From: Sphingobacterium prati
GTDB lineage: Bacteria > Bacteroidota > Bacteroidia > Sphingobacteriales > Sphingobacteriaceae
Assembly: GCF_013167215.1 (NCBI RefSeq)
Contig: NZ_JABJWY010000034.1
Span: forward strand, 372,001 to 436,000
Length of the DNA: 64,000 nucleotides
Reading direction: 5' to 3'
Below are positions 44,529-52,926 of this stretch, in pieces. Each line of letters begins with the position of its first letter. Position 1 is the stretch's first letter. The notes beneath the pieces were generated by a model. It was given only the letters and a program-made list of their open reading frames with translations, was not told where the DNA came from and did not search any database. The translations under genes and the position numbers were made by a program.

Positions 44529-47129
44529 ATGAACTTTAACAATTACACAATCAAAGCCCAGGAAGCTATACAAAAAGCTTCGGAGATTGCTGCTGGAAAT
44601 CAGCAACAGGCAATTGAAACGGCACATATACTAAAAGCATTACTTACTGTAGATGAAAATGTTGTCAGCCATTTATTAAAGAAATTGAACGTCAACATTA
44701 CTTACCTTGGCACTGAGCTTGACAAGCAAATCGAGCGTTTCCCAAAGATAAGCGGAAGCAATATCTATCTCAGCAGTGGTGCCAACAACGCACTACAAAA
44801 AGCGCAGGGCTATCTCAAAGAATTCAACGACGAGTTTGTATCCGTTGAGCATTTGCTATTGGGCATACTGGCCACTTCGGACCAGACATCCTCCCTATTG
44901 AAATCGCAAGGGGTTACCGAAAAAGACCTAAAGACAGCCATTAAAGAATTGCGTGGCAATAGCCGGGTGACCGACCAAAATGCAGAAGCCACTTATAACG
45001 CATTAGGCAAATACGCCCGTAATCTAAACGAGTATGCTGAATCCGGCAAACTCGACCCGGTCATCGGCCGGGATGAGGAAATCAGACGGGTCATGCAGAT
45101 CCTTTCGCGACGTACCAAAAACAACCCCATACTTGTTGGTGAACCTGGGGTTGGTAAAACAGCTATTGCTGAAGGAATTGCCTATCGAATCATTAAAGGC
45201 GATGCACCGGAAAACCTCAAATCCAAAATTGTTTTTTCTTTGGATATGGGTGCCCTAGTCGCCGGAGCCAAATACAAAGGTGAATTTGAGGAACGTTTAA
45301 AGGCTGTTGTCAAAGAAGTAACTGATTCTAATGGCGAGATCATCCTATTCATAGATGAAATCCATACCTTGGTCGGTGCCGGTGGCGGTGAGGGCGCAAT
45401 GGATGCTGCAAACATTTTGAAACCGGCCTTGGCCAGAGGTGAACTGCGTGCTATTGGGGCCACTACACTCAATGAATATCAAAAATACTTTGAAAAAGAT
45501 AAAGCTTTGGAACGTAGATTCCAAAAAGTCATGGTGGAAGAGCCGGACACTCAGGACGCCATTTCCATTCTTCGGGGATTAAAAGAACGTTATGAAACAC
45601 ACCATAAAGTGCGGATCCTCGATGAGTCGATCATCGCCGCAGTGGAACTGTCACAACGTTATATTTCAGACCGCTTTTTACCGGACAAAGCAATCGACCT
45701 AATCGACGAAGCAGCATCTAAATTGCGCCTGGAGATGGATTCCGTGCCGGAGGCCGTCGATGAATTGGAACGTCGTATCATGCAGCTGGAGATCGAACGG
45801 GAGGCATTAAAACGTGAAAATGACGATAAGAAGGTGCAGGAATTGTCGGAAAGCATTGCCAACCTATCTGCCGAACGCGATACACTGCGTGCTTCTTGGC
45901 AGGAAGAGAAAAGTTTGGTCGACAATGTAAACCAAGAAATTGAAAACATTGAGAACTACAAACTTGAGGCCGAACAGGCTGAACGTTCCGGTGATTACGG
46001 CAAGGTAGCTGAACTACGTTATGGACGAATCAAAGAAGCGCAGGAAAAAGTGGAGAAACTCAAAGCTGAGCTGGCCGAAAAACAGGAAAGCAAGCGGATG
46101 CTCAAAGAAGAGGTGACCTCAGAAGATATCGCCGATGTTGTTGCCAAATGGACAGGTATCCCCGTCAGCAAAATGATTCAGTCTGAACGTGAAAAACTCC
46201 TGAATCTGGAAGAAGAGCTTCACAAACGGGTAGCGGGTCAAAACGAGGCCATTGAAGCCATTTCAGATGCGATCCGTCGCTCTAGAGCTGGACTGAACGA
46301 TGCGAAGCGCCCTATAGGTTCATTCATTTTTCTCGGCACAACAGGGGTCGGGAAAACGGAGCTCGCAAAAGCGCTGGCCGAATTCCTCTTCGATGATGAG
46401 CAATCCATGGTGCGTATCGACATGTCGGAATATCAGGAGAGACATGCTGTCTCCCGTTTGATCGGTGCGCCCCCGGGATATGTCGGTTACGATGAAGGCG
46501 GTCAGCTCACAGAAGCTGTACGTAGACACCCTTATTCGGTTGTATTACTCGACGAAATAGAAAAAGCACATCCAGATGTATTTAACATCTTGCTACAGGT
46601 ATTAGATGATGGCCACCTTACGGACAACAAAGGTCGTACGGTTAATTTTAAGAATACAATCATAATCATGACCTCCAATACGGGTTCACATATTATCCAA
46701 GAGAATTTTAGTCATTTGGATGATGACAACAAAGAGGAGATCATTGCAAAAACACGCACTGAGGTCTTTGAATTACTTAAACAGTCGATCCGACCAGAAT
46801 TCTTGAACCGAATCGACGAGGTGATTATGTTTACACCATTGAGCAGAGATGAAATCGCTGATATTGTCAGACTCCAATTTGCGCATGTCCAAAAACAATT
46901 GGCTGAACAAAATATTTATATTACAGCCTCAGACGATGCATTGGACTGGCTGGCACAGCTCGGCTATGATCCGATCTATGGAGCCAGACCATTGAAACGT
47001 GTCATTCAGAAACGTATTCTGAATGAACTTTCCAAAGAAATCTTATCCGGCAAAATAAGCCGCGATTCGATTATACAGCTGGATGTCTTCGATGGACAAT
47101 TCGTCTTTATCAATAAACAGGAACAATAA
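44529..47129 (+). CDS. clpB: ATP-dependent disaggregase ClpB
   Basis: This 866-residue AAA+ chaperone resolubilises aggregates together with DnaK. It has an N-terminal double Clp-N repeat (1-145) and a first ATPase (Walker [10 protein letters not shown], Walker [11 protein letters not shown]). The ClpB-specific middle coiled coil (about 405-530) separates it from ClpA/ClpC. The second ATPase has GTTGVGKTE and [11 protein letters not shown], and the C-terminal domain [13 protein letters not shown]. No IGF/IGL loop for ClpP is expected in ClpB. It is monocistronic with a strong shared terminator. Heat-shock induction is usual for the family but no site is proven here. Confidence 0.97.
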   Translation: MNFNNYTIKAQEAIQKASEIAAGNQQQAIETAHILKALLTVDENVVSHLLKKLNVNITYLGTELDKQIERFPKISGSNIYLSSGANNALQKAQGYLKEFNDEFVSVEHLLLGILATSDQTSSLLKSQGVTEKDLKTAIKELRGNSRVTDQNAEATYNALGKYARNLNEYAESGKLDPVIGRDEEIRRVMQILSRRTKNNPILVGEPGVGKTAIAEGIAYRIIKGDAPENLKSKIVFSLDMGALVAGAKYKGEFEERLKAVVKEVTDSNGEIILFIDEIHTLVGAGGGEGAMDAANILKPALARGELRAIGATTLNEYQKYFEKDKALERRFQKVMVEEPDTQDAISILRGLKERYETHHKVRILDESIIAAVELSQRYISDRFLPDKAIDLIDEAASKLRLEMDSVPEAVDELERRIMQLEIEREALKRENDDKKVQELSESIANLSAERDTLRASWQEEKSLVDNVNQEIENIENYKLEAEQAERSGDYGKVAELRYGRIKEAQEKVEKLKAELAEKQESKRMLKEEVTSEDIADVVAKWTGIPVSKMIQSEREKLLNLEEELHKRVAGQNEAIEAISDAIRRSRAGLNDAKRPIGSFIFLGTTGVGKTELAKALAEFLFDDEQSMVRIDMSEYQERHAVSRLIGAPPGYVGYDEGGQLTEAVRRHPYSVVLLDEIEKAHPDVFNILLQVLDDGHLTDNKGRTVNFKNTIIIMTSNTGSHIIQENFSHLDDDNKEEIIAKTRTEVFELLKQSIRPEFLNRIDEVIMFTPLSRDEIADIVRLQFAHVQKQLAEQNIYITASDDALDWLAQLGYDPIYGARPLKRVIQKRILNELSKEILSGKISRDSIIQLDVFDGQFVFINKQEQ

Positions 47130-47139
47130 TGCCCGATTG

Positions 47140-47188
47140 CCCATAAAACAAAAGCCCTGCGAATCAAGCGGGGCTTTTGTTTTATGGG
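47140..47188. terminator. Bidirectional terminator between clpB and the thioredoxin-like gene
   Basis: A perfect 18-bp inverted repeat (47140-47157 and 47171-47188) with a 13-base loop; the inner GC-rich part is flanked by A/T runs on both sides. It lies between convergent genes. Confidence 0.9.
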
Positions 47189-47199
47189 TAAGGTCTTGT

Positions 47200-47694
47200 T
47201 TAATTCGAAACTCCTACGGCTTTAAGTAATTCCTTTACCTCATCTTCTCCATCAAGATGTTGCAGCAAGGTTTTGGTTTTTGCATCATAAATATAAAGGG
47301 ATGGATAATTACTGGGGCCAAATTTTTCAATAAACTGTGTCCCGCCATCAAACAAAAACTTCACATTGGCCACCCCTTTCAGTGCTTTGGCATGCATATT
47401 AATAAATCCATCCACATAGACCTTATCGTTCATCGAGATAAAATAAAAACTAACATTTTTGAGCTTCTGTAAATTCTGTGCGATACCTGCCCCCATCTTT
47501 TGGCAATGCCCACAGCCTGGATCATAAAAATCCAGCACGATATAGCCTGTTTTAGGCAATTGATCCGAACTGAACTTGCCTTGCCGATAGACCTCATCAA
47601 ATGTAAATGCCGGCATTGTTTTTGGCGCCTGAGCAAACAAGGGATTAAAAACAAAAAACGTGCACGCAAAAAAAAGAGAGCAGAGTAATTTCAT
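47200..47694 (-). CDS. Secreted thioredoxin-fold protein with CGHC motif
   Basis: This 164-residue periplasmic protein starts at ATG 47694, giving a signal peptide ending PLFAQ. The thioredoxin fold carries the active-site motif DPGCGHCQKMG (Cys61, Cys64), a PDI-like CGHC rather than CGPC, and a cis-Pro in SNYPSLYIYD. It should act as a thiol-disulfide oxidoreductase in the periplasm. The partner is unknown and the gene stands alone, convergent with clpB. Confidence 0.88.
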   Translation of the reverse strand: MKLLCSLFFACTFFVFNPLFAQAPKTMPAFTFDEVYRQGKFSSDQLPKTGYIVLDFYDPGCGHCQKMGAGIAQNLQKLKNVSFYFISMNDKVYVDGFINMHAKALKGVANVKFLFDGGTQFIEKFGPSNYPSLYIYDAKTKTLLQHLDGEDEVKELLKAVGVSN

Positions 47695-47800
47695 GTTAAA
47701 GAATTTTAAACCGACTATGAATATTCGATTAATTTCAATCAATAATACTTAAAAATAGGCTTCTATTCGTCAAAATTTTAGTTTTTTTACAAAAAATGTG

Positions 47801-47808
47801 TAAGTTTG
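47801..47808 (+). promoter_or_regulatory. -7 promoter element of purN
   Basis: TAAGTTTG matches TAnnTTTG, 43 bases before the purN start. Confidence 0.5.
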
Positions 47809-47851
47809 GACTAATTTTTAAATCGATCAAATCTATTAACACTCATTAATC

Positions 47852-48424
47852 GTGAAAAAACGAATTGCCATCTTTGCTTCAGGTTCAGGATCCAATGCTC
47901 AAAAAATAATGGAACATTTCAAATACTCAGACGAAGCTGAGGTTGCTTTGATCCTGTCCAACAATCCTGATGCCTACGTTATTCAACGCGCTGATAACTT
48001 TGAAATTCCAGCACATATATTCGATCGCAATGAATTTTACAACACAGATAATATTGTTAATATTCTCAAAAATTTAAATATTGATTTGATCGTTTTGGCC
48101 GGCTTCCTTTGGCTCGTGCCAAACAATCTTTTAAGAGCTTATCCAAATCAGATCATCAATATCCACCCTGCTCTCTTACCTAAATATGGCGGTAAAGGCA
48201 TGTACGGAGACCATGTACATAAAGCTGTCTTAGCCAATAAGGAAGAAGAGCATGGCATCACGATTCATTTTGCTAATGAGCATTTTGATGAAGGCGAAAT
48301 TATTTATCAAGCCAAGTTTAAGGTTGATCCCAATGACACCCTGGATGTCATTAAGTTTAAAGGTCAGCAATTAGAGCATCAACATTTTCCAAAAGTGATT
48401 GAGAACCTAATCAAAAAAATGTAA
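47852..48424 (+). CDS. purN: Phosphoribosylglycinamide formyltransferase
   Basis: This 190-residue enzyme of purine synthesis transfers a formyl group from 10-formyl-THF to GAR. It has the phosphate-binding N-terminus IAIFASGSGSNAQKIMEHF, folate-site LAGFLWLVPNNLL and catalytic NIHPALLPKYGGKGMYG with HGITIHFANEHFDEGEIIYQ (Asn, His and Asp of the active site). Translation starts with GTG at 47852; no in-frame ATG lies near. The length is normal. No other pur genes adjoin it. Confidence 0.95.
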   Translation: MKKRIAIFASGSGSNAQKIMEHFKYSDEAEVALILSNNPDAYVIQRADNFEIPAHIFDRNEFYNTDNIVNILKNLNIDLIVLAGFLWLVPNNLLRAYPNQIINIHPALLPKYGGKGMYGDHVHKAVLANKEEEHGITIHFANEHFDEGEIIYQAKFKVDPNDTLDVIKFKGQQLEHQHFPKVIENLIKKM

Positions 48425-48463
48425 AAACATTATTTTTTATTTAGAACTATTTTAAACAAATAG

Positions 48464-48471
48464 TAACTTTG
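48464..48471 (+). promoter_or_regulatory. -7 element immediately before the small Cys/Lys-rich gene
   Basis: TAACTTTG matches TAnnTTTG and ends four bases before the ATG at 48476, so the transcript would be leaderless or nearly so. Confidence 0.5.
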
Positions 48472-48475
48472 TACC

Positions 48476-48658
48476 ATGAACGAAGTTATTGAATCCTTTG
48501 TGGAGCTGTGTGAGAGCGAGGGCAAAGCAAGCCCATTTCAATTTAGAAGTGCCGCAATGAATCCTTTTTCTGATTTTTCCTGCGTCTGTTTCAAAAAATG
48601 CTGCAAAAAATACAAAGAAGGAAAACGTTGCAAAAAATGTCCCGGCCGAAAAAAATAG
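48476..48658 (+). CDS. Small Cys/Lys-rich protein of unknown function
   Basis: This is a 60-residue protein. The N-terminal half is acidic and helical (MNEVIESFVELCESEG) and the C-terminal half is strongly basic with six cysteines (CVCFKKCCKKYKEGKRCKKC), ending PGRKK. The spacing CxC...CC...C..C could bind zinc or a metal cluster, or contact RNA. It has an exact -7 box directly upstream and follows purN by 51 bases. I recognise no family; the biased composition and promoter make it likely real. Confidence 0.65.
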   Translation: MNEVIESFVELCESEGKASPFQFRSAAMNPFSDFSCVCFKKCCKKYKEGKRCKKCPGRKK

Positions 48659-48676
48659 CCTGTTCAGCCCGGCACT

Positions 48677-49912
48677 TTATTCCTCGAGATAGTTGAGGTC
48701 TTTATCAAAGCTCTCTTCAAGTTGCATGAGGGAATATATAGCAATACCAGAAAGCAGTAATACCATCGTAATTGCTGCAGGCACAATACCGAAAAAATCT
48801 ACTAAAAGGCCATACAACATCGTTGATGGAATCAGAGCTCCCCGAACGAAATTAGGAGCTGTCGTTGCTACAGTGGCCCGCAAGTTTGTACCAAATTGCT
48901 CCGCAGAGATCGTCACAAAGGTAGCCCAGTACCCTACCCCAAGTCCCATAATAAATGCTAAAATCAAAAACTTATTGGCTGTAATTCCAGTACTCAAAAG
49001 ATACCATAATGAACTGGCGATAATTAACAATTGACAGATAAAAACCACTTTTTTACGTGATTTTAAAATCTGCGCAAATATTCCTGCCAAAACATCCCCT
49101 ATAGAAATACCTATATACGTAAACATTACCCCTTTACCTGCACTCAATGTTTGAGATGCTCCTAATGCCTTTCCAATCTCTGGTGCCTGCGTGACCAATA
49201 CCCCGACCACAAACCAAATTGGCAGGCCGATACAGAGGCAATTGAGATAGCGTTTCAACCGTGCTTTATCCGTAAAAAGCATCCTAAAGTCGCCTTTGGG
49301 AACATTCTTTTTATCTTGTTCCTTGAATAATCCGGATTCAAAAGAACCAACACGCAAGAGCAATAATAATAAGCCCATTCCACCACCGACAAAATAGGCC
49401 GTGCGCCAATTGAATTCCTCGGAAACAAAATAGGCAAGAATAGCACCCAATACCCCGACACTGGCCACCAGCATTGTTCCATAACCACGTTTTGACTTAT
49501 GCATACTTTCTGAAACCAAGGTGATCCCCGCACCCAGTTCGCCAGCCAGGCCAATGCCCGCTATAAACCGGATAATGCCATATTGCATAACATCGTGTAC
49601 AAAACCATTGGCAATATTCGCTAATGAATACAGGAGAATAGAACCGAACAAGACCTTTAAACGCCCGAATTTATCCCCGATAATCCCCCAGATAACTCCG
49701 CCCAAGAGCAAACCGCCCATTTGCATATTAAGTACAAATTCGCCTTTTACCCGCATTTCCGTTACCGGCACACCGATATCCGTAAAGGATTGAATGCGGA
49801 CAATGGAGAAAATAATGAGATCGTAGATATCGACAAAATATCCCAACGAAGCTATTGTAACCAATAACCACACGTTCTTGCTGTCAGCCTGTTTATCTTT
49901 TAATGTTGACAT
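48677..49912 (-). CDS. MFS transporter of the metabolite:H+ symporter type
   Basis: This 411-residue inner-membrane transporter has 12 predicted helices. The opening IASLGYFVDIYDLIIFSIVR has an in-helix Asp pair as in the MHS/sugar-phosphate branch. GVIWGIIGDKFGRLKVLFGSIL is motif A, and RFIAGIGLAGELGAGITLVSE followed by KSKRGYGTMLVASVGVLGAILAYFV is typical of organic-acid or sugar symporters. A second-half AEQFGTNLRATVATTAPNFVRG also fits MHS. The cargo is unknown. It is monocistronic, with its 3' end 18 bases from the small Cys-rich gene. Confidence 0.88.
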   Translation of the reverse strand: MSTLKDKQADSKNVWLLVTIASLGYFVDIYDLIIFSIVRIQSFTDIGVPVTEMRVKGEFVLNMQMGGLLLGGVIWGIIGDKFGRLKVLFGSILLYSLANIANGFVHDVMQYGIIRFIAGIGLAGELGAGITLVSESMHKSKRGYGTMLVASVGVLGAILAYFVSEEFNWRTAYFVGGGMGLLLLLLRVGSFESGLFKEQDKKNVPKGDFRMLFTDKARLKRYLNCLCIGLPIWFVVGVLVTQAPEIGKALGASQTLSAGKGVMFTYIGISIGDVLAGIFAQILKSRKKVVFICQLLIIASSLWYLLSTGITANKFLILAFIMGLGVGYWATFVTISAEQFGTNLRATVATTAPNFVRGALIPSTMLYGLLVDFFGIVPAAITMVLLLSGIAIYSLMQLEESFDKDLNYLEE

Positions 49913-49992
49913 TTTAGGTTTTTTGATGCTGTAAAAATACCATAGTGAACGAAGAAAACCAAGATTTCAGAAAATAATCCGCTACATTGTTT

Positions 49993-50000
49993 TATTTTTG
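49993..50000 (+). promoter_or_regulatory. -7 element directly before the DUF4442-like gene
   Basis: TATTTTTG matches TAnnTTTG and ends four bases before the ATG at 50005, implying a leaderless or very short-leader mRNA. Confidence 0.5.
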
Positions 50001-50004
50001 CAAT

Positions 50005-50502
50005 ATGAGATACAGTCCGCGTGCATTAACATGGCTCTTGCGCTTTTACCCGCCTTTTTTATTCCAGGGAATCTGGGTAAAAAAGATCAGTCCCGGCTTC
50101 AAAGGAGCCGAGGTAAAAATTTATAAGACCCCATTCAATATCAATACCAATAGAACCTTGTTTGGCGGAACCATCTTTGCCGCGGCGGATCCTATATTTC
50201 CGATCCTGATTGATCAGTACCTTCAAAAAACTGGCTTTAAAAAAACCATTGCCTGGCTCAAATCATCAAAAATAGATTTCAAAAAACCGGGCAAGACCAG
50301 CGTAGGCTATTCGGTGCAGCTTTCGGATGAACTGCTGGCAGAATGTACGCAGACTATACGCACAAAAGGTAAAATCGTAAAAAACCTGAGTTTGGAAATC
50401 AAGGATAAAAATGATGAACTATGCGCTGTAGTGCATTGTGAAACATACATTCGTGACTTGAATTTTACATTCCCGAATAGAAATCAAAAGCTCGAGCAAT
50501 AA
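50005..50502 (+). CDS. DUF4442-like hotdog-fold protein (putative thioesterase)
   Basis: This 165-residue cytoplasmic protein has features of the DUF4442/YiiD-C hotdog family: WLLRFYPPFLFQGIWVKKISPGF, NINTNRTLFGGTIFAAADPIFPILIDQYL (the hotdog helix, where relatives carry G-G-x-x-A) and a later SVQLSDELLAECTQTIRTKGKIV. Such proteins are thought to act on acyl-thioesters; no activity can be stated. The ATG at 50005 is preferred over an in-frame TTG inside the promoter. The next gene begins 40 bases downstream with its own -7 box. Confidence 0.8.
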   Translation: MRYSPRALTWLLRFYPPFLFQGIWVKKISPGFKGAEVKIYKTPFNINTNRTLFGGTIFAAADPIFPILIDQYLQKTGFKKTIAWLKSSKIDFKKPGKTSVGYSVQLSDELLAECTQTIRTKGKIVKNLSLEIKDKNDELCAVVHCETYIRDLNFTFPNRNQKLEQ

Positions 50503-50510
50503 GAAATTGA

Positions 50511-50518
50511 TATCTTTG
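50511..50518 (+). promoter_or_regulatory. -7 element of the small lipoprotein gene
   Basis: TATCTTTG matches TAnnTTTG, 24 bases before the ATG at 50543. Confidence 0.45.
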
Positions 50519-50542
50519 TCCAATTACCAAAAAAATAGAAAC

Positions 50543-50959
50543 ATGAACAAAATCGCTTTCATGGCTATCGCATCCTTGGCAATAGCGGCATGTGGAACCA
50601 CCGGCACAAACAATGTAAAGGCTTTACAGGATTCAACAATTAAAATTCATGATGAAATCATGCCTCAGATCGCCCATTTTGACCGCGATGCAGTCAAAAT
50701 CGACTCTATTCTCAATAACCTAAAAACAATTAAAGCAGCCAAGACAGACCTAGATACCACAGCTACAAGAAAAGAACTTGGTATATTAAAAGCAAATTTG
50801 GAAAGTGCAACGGACCATATGATGGACTGGATGAAAGCATATACCCCAGATAGCACCGATGTTAAATATTTCGAAGTTGAACTGCAAAAGGTATCAGATA
50901 TGAAGAAAATATTTGACACAGTTTCTAAAGAGAGCCAAGAGAAATTAAAAAATTTCTAA
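50543..50959 (+). CDS. Small helical lipoprotein of unknown function
   Basis: This 138-residue lipoprotein has a clear lipobox (LAIAAC, Cys17). The mature part is almost entirely helical, with heptad-like patterns (IAHFDRDAVKIDSILNNLKTIKAAKTDL and ELGILKANLESATDHMMDWMKAY), ending in a Lys-rich helix. The spacing suggests a helical bundle or coiled coil in the periplasm. It has no recognisable catalytic motif. It precedes the SCO gene by 81 bases containing a GC palindrome and may belong to the same functional group. Confidence 0.75.
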   Translation: MNKIAFMAIASLAIAACGTTGTNNVKALQDSTIKIHDEIMPQIAHFDRDAVKIDSILNNLKTIKAAKTDLDTTATRKELGILKANLESATDHMMDWMKAYTPDSTDVKYFEVELQKVSDMKKIFDTVSKESQEKLKNF

Positions 50960-51002
50960 AAAAACAGTTTTGGAAATCTGTAGCTTGTAGCAGGTTTAAA
51001 TA

Positions 51003-51014
51003 CCCCCGCGGGGG
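51003..51014. repeat. GC-only perfect palindrome between the lipoprotein and SCO genes
   Basis: CCCCCGCGGGGG is a self-complementary 12-mer in an AT-rich spacer, 26 bases before the SCO start. No T run follows, so a simple terminator is unlikely. Confidence 0.7.
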
Positions 51015-51040
51015 AATTAATAACGAAAGAATAAAAACAG

Positions 51041-51688
51041 ATGAAATCTATAATTAAACTTTGTTGTGCAACAGGCATATTGCTTGGTTTATTTTCTTGT
51101 AAAAACACAAGTCAATCGAGTTTGCCGATTTATGGCGAACGAGAGGCCGTCGAAAAAAACATTGATGGAAAACAAGTCGTAGATACTGTCTATCATACTA
51201 TTCCCGCGTTTAAATTTTTAAATCAGGATAGTGTGATGATCACAGACAAAGATTTTGAGGGCAAAGTTTATATTGCCAACTTCTTTTTCACCCATTGTCC
51301 GAGCATCTGCCCAACAATGAACCGTAATCTATTGAAAATCTACACGCAATATAAAGACAACGATGCCGTCCGTTTTTTGTCCCACAGCATAGATTTCAAA
51401 TATGACCAACCCTATGTGTTGAAAGATTACGCAAACAAACTGGGCGTGAGCAATGATCACTGGCAATTTGTGTCTGGTACAAAAGCCGACATATATGGCA
51501 TAGCTAACCAATACCTTGTCTATACAGCGGAGGATAAAAATGCCCCCGGAGGCTACGACCACCAAGGCTATCTTGTCTTGATTGATCAGGATAAACGCAT
51601 CCGTGGCGCTTATGATGGGACGAATGATGAGCAGGTTAAAAAGCTAATGAATGACCTGCCGAAGCTACTGAACGAAGCTAAAAATTAA
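51041..51688 (+). CDS. SCO1/SenC-family copper chaperone lipoprotein
   Basis: This 215-residue lipoprotein (lipobox LFSC, Cys20) has a thioredoxin-like SCO fold that delivers copper to cytochrome oxidase CuA or acts as a thiol reductase. The copper-site motif THCPSICP (Cys86, Cys90) and the distant His174 (GGYDHQGYLVL) are intact. VYIANFFFTHCPSICPTM and LSHSIDFKYDQPYVLKDYA are family signatures. It is followed after one base by a c-type cytochrome gene, so a role in respiratory-chain assembly is supported. Confidence 0.93.
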   Translation: MKSIIKLCCATGILLGLFSCKNTSQSSLPIYGEREAVEKNIDGKQVVDTVYHTIPAFKFLNQDSVMITDKDFEGKVYIANFFFTHCPSICPTMNRNLLKIYTQYKDNDAVRFLSHSIDFKYDQPYVLKDYANKLGVSNDHWQFVSGTKADIYGIANQYLVYTAEDKNAPGGYDHQGYLVLIDQDKRIRGAYDGTNDEQVKKLMNDLPKLLNEAKN

Positions 51689-51689
51689 T

Positions 51690-52109
51690 ATGCGTACGAT
51701 CCTCAAGGCCTGTTTTACGATTGGCTGCTTGTTGCTGGCTCTGATCGGCTGTCAAAATGAAATTGATATCAAGACGGCACAATATAGCGTAAATGGGCAA
51801 AAAGTATATATCGCACATTGCCAGAATTGTCATGGCGAAAAGGGCGAAGGATTAGGAAATCTATATCCCCCGCTTACGGATACCAACTTTTTGGATAAAA
51901 ATCACCAAAAGCTGGCCTGCATGATCAAATATGGGTCCACAGGAGAACTGGAAGTCGCAGGAAAGAAATTCAATAATACCATGCCGGCCTCAAATCTTTC
52001 GGCTATTGATATCGCCTACGTTCTGACCTATATCAATACAAAGATTAATAAGAGGAAAGAGATATTTTCGTTAGCTGATGTAGAAAAACAGTTGAAAAAC
52101 TGCCAATAA
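51690..52109 (+). CDS. Monohaem c-type cytochrome
   Basis: This 139-residue exported cytochrome has a signal sequence or lipobox (ALIGC, Cys21), haem motif HCQNCHGEKGEGLG (Cys44, Cys47, His48) and a probable axial Met98 in NNTMPASNLSAIDIAYVLTYI, the class I pattern. It should carry electrons in the periplasm or at a membrane. It is co-transcribed with the SCO gene (one-base gap) and closed by a hairpin that overlaps its stop codon. The partner oxidase is not in the window. Confidence 0.92.
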   Translation: MRTILKACFTIGCLLLALIGCQNEIDIKTAQYSVNGQKVYIAHCQNCHGEKGEGLGNLYPPLTDTNFLDKNHQKLACMIKYGSTGELEVAGKKFNNTMPASNLSAIDIAYVLTYINTKINKRKEIFSLADVEKQLKNCQ

Positions 52110-52140
52110 AAAAGGGACTTTAAAAGTCCCTTTTTTATTG
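52104..52140 (+). terminator. Terminator of the SCO-cytochrome operon
   Basis: GGGACTTT/AAAGTCCC around one A, extended by an A run and a T run into a 37-base near-perfect palindrome overlapping the cytochrome stop codon. Confidence 0.9.
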
Positions 52141-52300
52141 GCATGCTCGCCCCAGCTTCCTTACGTTCAGTTGCTAAAAAATAATTACCCAAAACCAAAA
52201 CAATTTAAATCTTTTTTCCTTATTGTATTATTGGTCCAAATTGTTTTAGCATTTATTGATTTATAACAATAATTTGACAGTTTGCTTCCAAATTAATCAC

Positions 52301-52329
52301 TAATTTTGCAACCGAATGAACGTTCGATT
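52301..52329 (+). promoter_or_regulatory. tetR promoter and palindromic operator
   Basis: TAATTTTG (52301-52308) matches TAnnTTTG. Just downstream, at the expected transcription start, is a 16-base imperfect palindrome (52314-52329) with the perfect core GAACGTTC (52318-52325), overlapping the first possible ATG. Autorepression by the TetR protein is likely. Confidence 0.55.
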
Positions 52330-52918
52330 GATGAATTTTAATGAAAAAATTGCAGCTGTCTTTGCTGCCACACTTAAACTGATACACACAAACGGTTTCC
52401 ACGGGACGCCGATGAGCAAAATTGCCCAGGAATCTGACGTAGCAATAGGGACAATCTATCACTATTTCCCTTCTAAGGATGATTTGATTTTTGCACTCTT
52501 CAAACATTGTCGCTCGCTACTGAACGATTACATTTTTGACGGCATCAAAGAGGACTTTGACTACAAAGCGTCTTTTTTTCATGTGTGGCGCAACTTTGTC
52601 AAGTTTTATTTAGAAAACGAAACAGTCTTCAGTTTTTTTGACCAGTTTTTTTCTTCACCATATCATGAAAAGAATAAAGCTGAGATACAGGAGCCTATCG
52701 GCGGACAGAATAAGGTCCTAGACTTTTTACAGGAGGGCATTGATCAAAAGATTTTAAAGCAGGTCGATGTTCACCTTTTGGTGGCAAGTTATATCGGCGT
52801 TGCCCTGGCAACGGTTCATAGCATCAAATTCAAAGATCTTAAATTTACCGAAAAGAATATGGAAGAGCTGATGGAGATCATTTGGGATGGTGCCGTTAAT
52901 AGAAATAAAAATAATTAA
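52316..52918 (+). CDS. TetR/AcrR-family repressor of the RND efflux operon
   Basis: This 200-residue regulator (195 if translation starts at ATG 52331) has an N-terminal TetR HTH (KLIHTNGFHGTPMSKIAQESDVAIGTIYHYFPSKDDLIFALF) and a variable helical ligand domain. The second ATG is attractive because the first lies inside the operator. It is the first gene of a cluster with TolC, adaptor and RND pump genes, eight bases before tolC, so it likely represses the whole operon until a pump substrate binds. Confidence 0.92.
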   Translation: MNVRLMNFNEKIAAVFAATLKLIHTNGFHGTPMSKIAQESDVAIGTIYHYFPSKDDLIFALFKHCRSLLNDYIFDGIKEDFDYKASFFHVWRNFVKFYLENETVFSFFDQFFSSPYHEKNKAEIQEPIGGQNKVLDFLQEGIDQKILKQVDVHLLVASYIGVALATVHSIKFKDLKFTEKNMEELMEIIWDGAVNRNKNN

Positions 52919-52926
52919 TTAGATAT

